This document shows positions 57,213-64,000 of a stretch of 64,000 nt of DNA, one piece after another. A program made the position numbers and the translations under genes. The notes under the pieces were generated by a model. The model was not told where the DNA came from and ran no database searches. It saw nothing but the letters and a program-made list of their open reading frames with translations. The stretch is taken from the NCBI GenBank assembly GCA_027032075.1, contig JALVOC010000089.1, forward strand, positions 186,001-250,000. Direction: 5' to 3'. Source of the stretch: Chromatiales bacterium. Lineage in GTDB: Bacteria; Pseudomonadota; Gammaproteobacteria; UBA6429; Thiohalophilaceae. Every line of letters starts with the position of its first letter. The stretch's first letter is position 1.

Positions 57213-57713
57213 TTGAGTCTTTATGCCGTTGACAAATTGATGAGCGAGGCCCGCCGGATTGCAGCGGAGTACCGCCGCACCACCGGCAAGTCGCTCGGCA
57301 TCAGCAGTGAAATCGCCAAGTACGATGCCTGCCGCCTGCTGCAGCTGGAGCCAGAAGAGGGGAGTGGTGGTTTTGATGCGCTGGACACGCGGCTTTCCCC
57401 CCCGCGCCGTATCCAGATCAAAGGCCGGGTGATATTCGATGAGGCAAAATCGGGGCAGCGCATCGGCCAGCTTAAACTGGAGAAGGAGTGGGATGCGGTG
57501 GTGCTGGTATTGATGGACGAAAATTTTGAAACCTACGAGATTTACGAAGCCGAGCGGCAACAGGTGATCGATGCGTTACCGCCGCAGGATGAAAAACGCA
57601 GCCGCCGGGGCGCCATGTCCGTGGCCCGTTTCAAGCGGCTGGCAACATTGGTCTGGACCCGTGAAGAGGGTTTGATCAATGATGAGATCTGGGACAACCA
57701 GACAAGTATTTAA
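57213..57713 (+). CDS. Conserved hypothetical protein, possible PD-(D/E)XK-like fold
   Basis: 166 residues from TTG 57213 (MSLYAVDKLMSEARR); ATG 57240 is the alternative. Central segment EIAKYDACRLLQL ... GGFDALDTR ... RRIQIKGRVIFDE, followed by LKLEKEWDAVVLVLMD. The acidic residues followed by a strand with QxK resemble the catalytic core of nuclease-fold proteins. I recall similar conserved hypotheticals but cannot name one with certainty. It ends just upstream of the helicase gene, so a DNA role is possible. Confidence 0.68.
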   Translation: MSLYAVDKLMSEARRIAAEYRRTTGKSLGISSEIAKYDACRLLQLEPEEGSGGFDALDTRLSPPRRIQIKGRVIFDEAKSGQRIGQLKLEKEWDAVVLVLMDENFETYEIYEAERQQVIDALPPQDEKRSRRGAMSVARFKRLATLVWTREEGLINDEIWDNQTSI

Positions 57714-57737
57714 CCCGAGACAGCAGCCACTTTTTCC

Positions 57738-59660
57738 TTGTTTTCTCCATCCGACATATTGGGCGCAGACGGCCCCCTTGCCAGGCATATTCCCGGATTT
57801 GCGCCACGTGAGGTGCAGCAGGCGATGGCAGAAGCGGTGGCCGATGCGCTCGACAGGCAGAGCGTGCTGGTGGCGGAAGCGGGTACCGGAACCGGAAAAA
57901 CCTTCGCCTATCTGGTGCCTGCGATGCTGTCGGGCCGCAAGGTGATTATTTCCACCGGCACCAGGAATCTGCAGGACCAGTTGTTCCATAAGGATGTGCC
58001 GGTGGTGCGCAATGCCCTGGCGGTACCGGTGAGTGTCGCCCTGCTCAAGGGGCGCAGTAACTACCTCTGCCAACATCGTCTGGCGCTGGCCGAAGCGGGT
58101 CATTATGCTTCCGTTCAACAGGCGGCGAAAATACAGCAGATCCGCCAGTGGGCCGGGCGTACCCATAGCGGTGATATTGCCGAGTGTGCCGATATCAGTG
58201 AAACCGATCCCGTCTGGGGGCAGGTCACCTCCAACAGTGACAATTGCCTGGGGCAGGAATGCCCCTCTTTTGACGAGTGCCATCTCACCAATGCCCGGCG
58301 TGCCGCGCAGGCTGCCGATATCGTAGTGGTCAATCATCATTTGTTGTTTGCGGATATGGCGTTGAAAGAGGAAGGGTTTGGCGAATTGTTGCCGGCGGCT
58401 GACGCGTTTCTCATCGACGAGGCGCATCAGTTACCGGATGTCGCCTCGGGTTTTTTCGGCCAGGCCATCAGCGGTAACCAGTTACTGGAGCTGGCACGTG
58501 ATACCGAGCTGGAATTCCGGCGTGACATCAACGAAGGGGATGAACTGATACGGTCTGCCGGGCAATTGCAAAAGCAGGTCCGGGATCTGCGCCTGGCGTT
58601 CGGTCAGGCACAGCGCCGTGCCGCCTGGTCCGAGGTAAAGGAGCAATCGGCGGTGCAAGCCCTGATCACGGCGATCGAGGAACAACTGCAAACCCTGCAA
58701 CGCCAGCTGAAGCCGTTGCTCGAGCGCAGCAAGGGCATGGAGAGTTGTTACCGCCGGTGTAACGAACTGCTGGCAAAATTCGTCATGCTCAGCGGAGAGA
58801 GTCCGGAAGATCATATTCACTGGTTTGAAACCCACAAGCGCTCTTTCTCCCTCCATCTGACGCCGTTGAGTATCGCAGACTATTTTCAAAAACAGCTCGA
58901 GGCATTACCCGCCACCTGGGTGTTTACCTCGGCCACCCTGGCAGTGGGTGAAAGTTTCAGCCATTTTACCGAGCAGCTTGGCCTGCAGAATATCGAGACC
59001 GCCCAGTGGCAGAGTCCGTTTGATTATTATCACCAGGCTTTGTTGTATGTACCAAAGGCCTTACCGCAACCCGGTGAGCCAACGTATACCGAGGCGGTGA
59101 TCGATGCCGCCTTGCCCGTACTGGAAGCGAGCGAGGGACGGGCGTTCCTGTTGTTCACCAGCCATCGTGCCCTGCAACAGGCGGCCGAGATGCTCGCGCA
59201 ACAGGTTGACTATCCCCTGTTCGTTCAGGGTGAGGCCCCGCGGGATGTGCTGCTGGAACGTTTTCGTCATACGCAAAATGCGGTCTTGCTCGGTACCAGC
59301 AGTTTCTGGGAAGGGGTGGATGTGCGTGGTGACGCCTTGTCCTGTGTGATCATCGACAAGTTACCATTTGCCTCGCCCGGTGATCCTGTTCTCAATGCCA
59401 GGATCGAGTCGCTGCGCAAGCAGGGGATCAACGCTTTCATGAATTATCAGTTGCCGGCTGCGGTGATCAGCCTGAAACAGGGTGCGGGACGTCTTATCCG
59501 GGATGTGACAGACCGGGGGGTGTTGATGATTTGTGATCCACGCCTGTTGCACAAGCCGTATGGCAAGCTGTTTCTTGACAGTTTGCCACCGATGGCGCGA
59601 AGCCGGGAACTGGACAATGTGCGGCGCTTTTTCAGCATTCAGGCCCGCAAGGCAGTTTAG
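57738..59660 (+). CDS. yoaA: DinG-family Fe-S DNA helicase (YoaA-like)
   Basis: 640-residue XPD-like superfamily 2 helicase. Walker A EAGTGTGKT, motif with DEAH in FLIDEAHQLPD, Fe-S cysteines in NYLCQH, CLGQECPSFDEC, and the C-terminal motif VI-like LKQGAGRLIRD. The only start that keeps the conserved N-terminal GFAPREVQQAMA is TTG 57738; no clear Shine-Dalgarno is seen. It repairs replication-blocking structures in related species. tsaB follows after 6 bases. Confidence 0.9.
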   Translation: MFSPSDILGADGPLARHIPGFAPREVQQAMAEAVADALDRQSVLVAEAGTGTGKTFAYLVPAMLSGRKVIISTGTRNLQDQLFHKDVPVVRNALAVPVSVALLKGRSNYLCQHRLALAEAGHYASVQQAAKIQQIRQWAGRTHSGDIAECADISETDPVWGQVTSNSDNCLGQECPSFDECHLTNARRAAQAADIVVVNHHLLFADMALKEEGFGELLPAADAFLIDEAHQLPDVASGFFGQAISGNQLLELARDTELEFRRDINEGDELIRSAGQLQKQVRDLRLAFGQAQRRAAWSEVKEQSAVQALITAIEEQLQTLQRQLKPLLERSKGMESCYRRCNELLAKFVMLSGESPEDHIHWFETHKRSFSLHLTPLSIADYFQKQLEALPATWVFTSATLAVGESFSHFTEQLGLQNIETAQWQSPFDYYHQALLYVPKALPQPGEPTYTEAVIDAALPVLEASEGRAFLLFTSHRALQQAAEMLAQQVDYPLFVQGEAPRDVLLERFRHTQNAVLLGTSSFWEGVDVRGDALSCVIIDKLPFASPGDPVLNARIESLRKQGINAFMNYQLPAAVISLKQGAGRLIRDVTDRGVLMICDPRLLHKPYGKLFLDSLPPMARSRELDNVRRFFSIQARKAV

Positions 59661-59666
59661 GAGTTC

Positions 59667-60347
59667 GTGGTGAAGCTGCTTGCCATCGATACCGTGACAG
59701 AAGCATGCTCTGCGGCATTGTTGCTCGATGGTGAAGTGGTGGAGAAATATGAGGTGCAACCTCGCCGCCATACCGAACTGATTTTGCCAATGGTGGATGC
59801 CTTGTTGGCTGAAGCGGGTCTGGCTCTGTCGCAACTGGATGCGATTGCAGTGGATCGGGGGCCGGGTTCCTTTACCGGTGTACGGATCAGTACCGGTGTG
59901 GTGCAAGGTTTGGCGTTTTCGGCTGATTTGGCGGTAGTGCCGATCTCCAGCCTGGCGGCACTGGCCCAGGCGGTCTGGCAACATACCGGCCATCAGCAGG
60001 TACTGCCGATGATCGACGCCCGCATGCAGGAGGTCTACTGGGGCGAATACAGATTGCATGGGGATGAAATGCGTTTGCAGGGAGAGGAACAGGTGGGATC
60101 CCTTGGCACGATACCGGCGCAAAACTTTACCACCTGTGTGAGCGTTGGTAGCGGTGCACAACAGTATCAGCAGCGACTTATGGCGGAATGGCACGCCCGC
60201 GTTGAAACCGGGGAAACATTGCTTTTTCCACGTGCCGCAATCATTGCCCAACTGGGCAGCAAGGCCTTTGGCCGGCAGCAGAGTGTGGCTGCCGAAAGTC
60301 TCGAGCCGGTTTATCTGCGCAACCAGGTGGTAAAAAGCGGATGCTGA
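59667..60347 (+). CDS. tsaB: tRNA threonylcarbamoyladenosine biosynthesis protein TsaB
   Basis: 226-residue ASKHA-fold scaffold of the complex that makes t6A37 in tRNA. Motifs LLAIDTVTEACSAAL, HTELILPMVDALL, and DRGPGSFTGVRISTG. The start is one of two adjacent GTG codons (59667 or 59670), both close after the helicase stop. The pairing with a yoaA-type helicase matches E. coli. Confidence 0.94.
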   Translation: MVKLLAIDTVTEACSAALLLDGEVVEKYEVQPRRHTELILPMVDALLAEAGLALSQLDAIAVDRGPGSFTGVRISTGVVQGLAFSADLAVVPISSLAALAQAVWQHTGHQQVLPMIDARMQEVYWGEYRLHGDEMRLQGEEQVGSLGTIPAQNFTTCVSVGSGAQQYQQRLMAEWHARVETGETLLFPRAAIIAQLGSKAFGRQQSVAAESLEPVYLRNQVVKSGC

Positions 60348-60423
60348 ATTATGCGCTGGAGATATGTTTGAGATACGCTATGCTGATGACAGTCTTCATT
60401 CCGTTCGCCAATTAGGTCAATCC

Positions 60424-60924
60424 ATGTCCAAGTACAAGAAAATTCTGGTTTTGTGGTGTCTTTTGTTCACTTCCCCGTTATTCGCAGAAACCGCCGAAAC
60501 CAATCCCGCCAACGTCCAGGCTGAAGCGCGTGTTTATGTCAAGAAGATAAAATCAGCATTTGCCGTGGTGTACAAAAAAATCTTTACTTCCCTGGAGAAC
60601 AATGGCTATTACGTGGTATTTGAACCGGATATCGGCCGCAACCTGTCACATTTTGCACGGCGCTGGGGTGAAAATTACAATCGTAACAAGCTGGATGAGA
60701 TCCGCAGTCTGGTGTTTTGCAACGGCTGGTATGCGAATGAGGTCGGTAACAGCGATCCGGAGATGCTGGCACTGTGTCCCTTGCACATCACCTTGATCCA
60801 TAAGCAGGGTGTGACTTCGGTATTGTTTGTCCGCCCGAGTCAGGTGGCGATAAACAGCCCCGCCTTCAAGGTTGCGCTGGAACTGGAGCAGGATGTGATC
60901 CGCGTGATTGAGGAGGCGTTATAG
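60424..60924 (+). CDS. Periplasmic DUF302-like protein
   Basis: 166 residues from ATG 60424. Signal peptide KKILVLWCLLFTSPLFA with cleavage after FAE region. The mature part (AFAVVYKKIFTSLENNGYYVVFEPDIGRN, then VFCNGWYANEVGNSDPEMLALCPLHITL, LFVRPSQVAI) resembles the DUF302 fold, which has two cysteines here. Role unknown. An upstream in-frame start at 60364 would precede the signal peptide and is rejected. Confidence 0.7.
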   Translation: MSKYKKILVLWCLLFTSPLFAETAETNPANVQAEARVYVKKIKSAFAVVYKKIFTSLENNGYYVVFEPDIGRNLSHFARRWGENYNRNKLDEIRSLVFCNGWYANEVGNSDPEMLALCPLHITLIHKQGVTSVLFVRPSQVAINSPAFKVALELEQDVIRVIEEAL

Positions 60925-60961
60925 TCCGACGGAATCGGCACGCAGTCAGTATCCCCATGAT

Positions 60962-62372
<1,411 letters not shown>

Positions 62373-63194
62373 TCAGATATCGCGCAGCAATTCGTTGATC
62401 CCCACCTTACCGCGGGTTTTTTCGTCTACCTGTTTGACAATCACCGCGCAGTAGAGACTGTACTTGCCGTCCTTGGAGGGCAGATTGCCGGACACGACCA
62501 CGGAGCCGGCCGGGATACGGCCGTAGGTGATTTCATCCGTCATACGGTTGTAAATCCGGGTGGACTGGCCGATGTAGACGCCCATGGAGATCACCGAGCC
62601 TTCTTCCACTATCACCCCTTCGACAACCTCTGATCGGGCACCGATGAAACAGTTGTCCTCGATGATGGTGGGGGCCGCCTGCAGCGGCTCCAGCACCCCG
62701 CCGATACCGACACCGCCTGAGAGATGGACGTTCTTGCCGATCTGGGCACAGGAGCCGACGGTAGCCCAGGTATCGACCATGGTGCCGCTGTCCACATAGG
62801 CGCCGATATTGACATAGCTTGGCATCAGCACCACCCCGGGAGAGATGTAGGCGCCCTGGCGCACGGTGGCGGGTGGTACGATGCGTACCCCTTCATTACG
62901 GAATTCGCGTGAGTTGTAATCAGCGTACTTGGCGGGCACTTTGTCGAAATAATTGGTAAAGCCACCCTTCATAAAATTGTTGTCATGAATACGGAAGGAG
63001 AGCAACACGGCCTTTTTCAGCCATTCATTCACCACCCAGCCCCCATCCTGTTTTTCCGCCACACGGGCCTGGCCCTTGTCCAGCATCTGGATTGCTTCGG
63101 TGACGGCCTCTTTCACAATGGTGTCAACACTGCGCGGAGTGATTTCGGCGCGGTTTTCAAAGGCGTTTTCGATGATATTTTTGATATCGCTCAT
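62373..63194 (-). CDS. dapD: Tetrahydrodipicolinate N-succinyltransferase
   Basis: Trimeric left-handed beta-helix acyltransferase, 273 residues. The second half shows the hexapeptide repeat pattern ([45 protein letters not shown]). The start ATG at 63194 has GGAG upstream; a longer frame to 63317 adds an unrelated leader. Succinylase branch of the diaminopimelate pathway. Confidence 0.96.
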   Translation of the reverse strand: MSDIKNIIENAFENRAEITPRSVDTIVKEAVTEAIQMLDKGQARVAEKQDGGWVVNEWLKKAVLLSFRIHDNNFMKGGFTNYFDKVPAKYADYNSREFRNEGVRIVPPATVRQGAYISPGVVLMPSYVNIGAYVDSGTMVDTWATVGSCAQIGKNVHLSGGVGIGGVLEPLQAAPTIIEDNCFIGARSEVVEGVIVEEGSVISMGVYIGQSTRIYNRMTDEITYGRIPAGSVVVSGNLPSKDGKYSLYCAVIVKQVDEKTRGKVGINELLRDI

Positions 63195-63244
63195 GCGGGT
63201 TTTCTCCAGTTCAGCAATGGGTGCGGCTTGGCTCGCCGCGGTTA

Positions 63245-64000
63245 TTATAACGAAGTGGCGGAGGTGGCGGCTATTGAGTTGACAAAAGTGCGGATCCTTT
63301 GGGCCGCCTCGATACATTCATCCAGATCGGCGACCAGTGCCAGGCGTATCCGGTTTTGCCCCGGGTTGCAGCCACCGCTGTCGCGCGAGAGGTAGCTGCC
63401 CGGCAGAACCGTGACATGCTGTTGTGCATACAGATCACGGGCAAATTCCGTGTCATCGATCGGGGTTTCCGGCCACAAATAAAATCCCGCATGCGGTTGT
63501 TGCACTTTCAATACCGGTGAGAGGATGTCCAGCACCGCAGCAAATTTGCGGCGGTAACGCTCGCGGTTTTCACTCACATGTTTCTCGTCCTGCCAGGCGG
63601 TGATACTGGCGATCTGATGGTGTGGCGGCATGGCGCAGCCATGATAAGTACGGTATTGAAGGAAGCGGGCGATCACCTCGCTGTCACCCGCCACAAAACC
63701 GGAACGCAATCCCGGCAGGTTGGAGCGTTTGGAAAGGCTGTGAAAGACAATACAGCGTTTGTAGTCTGTATGTCCGGCTTCTGCTGCGGCTTGCAGCAGG
63801 CCAACCGGTGGCTGGTGTTCATCGAAATAGATCTCCGAATAACACTCGTCGGAGGCGATGATGAAGTCGTGTCGTTCCGCAAGCCGGATGAGCTTTTGCA
63901 GGGTTTCCGTGTCGATCACCGCGCCGCTCGGGTTACCGGGGGAACAGAGATACAAAAGCTGGCAACGGGCCCACACCGAATCCGCCACGCTGTCAAAGTC
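63245..64000 (-). CDS. dapC: Succinyldiaminopimelate transaminase (C-terminal part)
   Basis: Partial class I/II aminotransferase; the frame is open to the window edge and the N-terminus lies beyond 64000. Visible are [24 protein letters not shown], the PLP lysine in [15 protein letters not shown], and the C-terminal domain with RIRLALV. The call as dapC rests on adjacency to dapD and dapE and on the aminotransferase subtype. It would complete the succinylase branch. Confidence 0.88.
   Translation of the reverse strand, partial: DFDSVADSVWARCQLLYLCSPGNPSGAVIDTETLQKLIRLAERHDFIIASDECYSEIYFDEHQPPVGLLQAAAEAGHTDYKRCIVFHSLSKRSNLPGLRSGFVAGDSEVIARFLQYRTYHGCAMPPHHQIASITAWQDEKHVSENRERYRRKFAAVLDILSPVLKVQQPHAGFYLWPETPIDDTEFARDLYAQQHVTVLPGSYLSRDSGGCNPGQNRIRLALVADLDECIEAAQRIRTFVNSIAATSATSL

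Overview
The window is a contiguous stretch of a gammaproteobacterial chromosome, coding almost wall to wall on both strands. The backbone gene order (ftsH-folP-glmM-tpiA-secG-tRNA-Leu ... initiator tRNA-rimP-nusA-infB-rbfA-truB-rpsO-pnp) is the conserved gammaproteobacterial cluster, here interrupted by a full 14-gene nuo operon between the two tRNA genes. The presence of soxY, soxZ and a secreted DsrE-like protein between nuoN and rimP suggests a sulfur-oxidising lineage, possibly near Chromatiales; this is inferred from gene content only and no species can be named.

Layout: 1-4856 holds the 3' part of ftsH, folP, glmM, tpiA, secG and tRNA-Leu(GAG). 4857-5514 is non-coding and carries a candidate promoter for the respiratory complex I operon nuoA-N (5515-19959). 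20421-23742 encodes a membrane sensor kinase and an NtrC-type sigma54-dependent response regulator. Next come a secreted DsrE-like gene (+) and, convergent to it, soxYZ (-). Both transcription units have a well-formed -24/-12 sigma54 promoter, and related TGCA/GCAA dyads lie upstream of them and of the kinase gene. I read this as a local, self-contained sulfur-response regulon. 25785-34883 is the translation/RNA-processing block from initiator tRNA to pnp, with a striking hairpin in the rimP leader.

34994-43150 contains an orphan lipoprotein gene, acs, and a TetR-TolC-RND efflux operon with a 26-bp perfect palindrome as probable operator and no adaptor gene. 43223-51442 is the most unusual accessory region. 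A minus-strand operon encodes a small unknown protein, a HEAT-repeat Ser/Thr kinase, two PilT-like ATPases and an FHA protein; a divergent gene encodes an FHA-GAF-HD-GYP protein whose phosphodiesterase domain carries a roughly 115-residue insertion. Together they look like a phosphothreonine/cyclic-di-GMP circuit that controls pilus retraction.

51469-60924 holds cell-envelope and housekeeping genes: an NlpC/P60 lipoprotein, LemA with a GIDE-like membrane protein bearing an EF-hand, PBP1b, a TPR lipoprotein, a possible nuclease-fold protein, a YoaA-type Fe-S helicase, TsaB and a DUF302 protein. The window ends in the minus-strand lysine/diaminopimelate genes dapE, dapD and a partial dapC. All assignments come from reading motifs and gene order; no database search was run.
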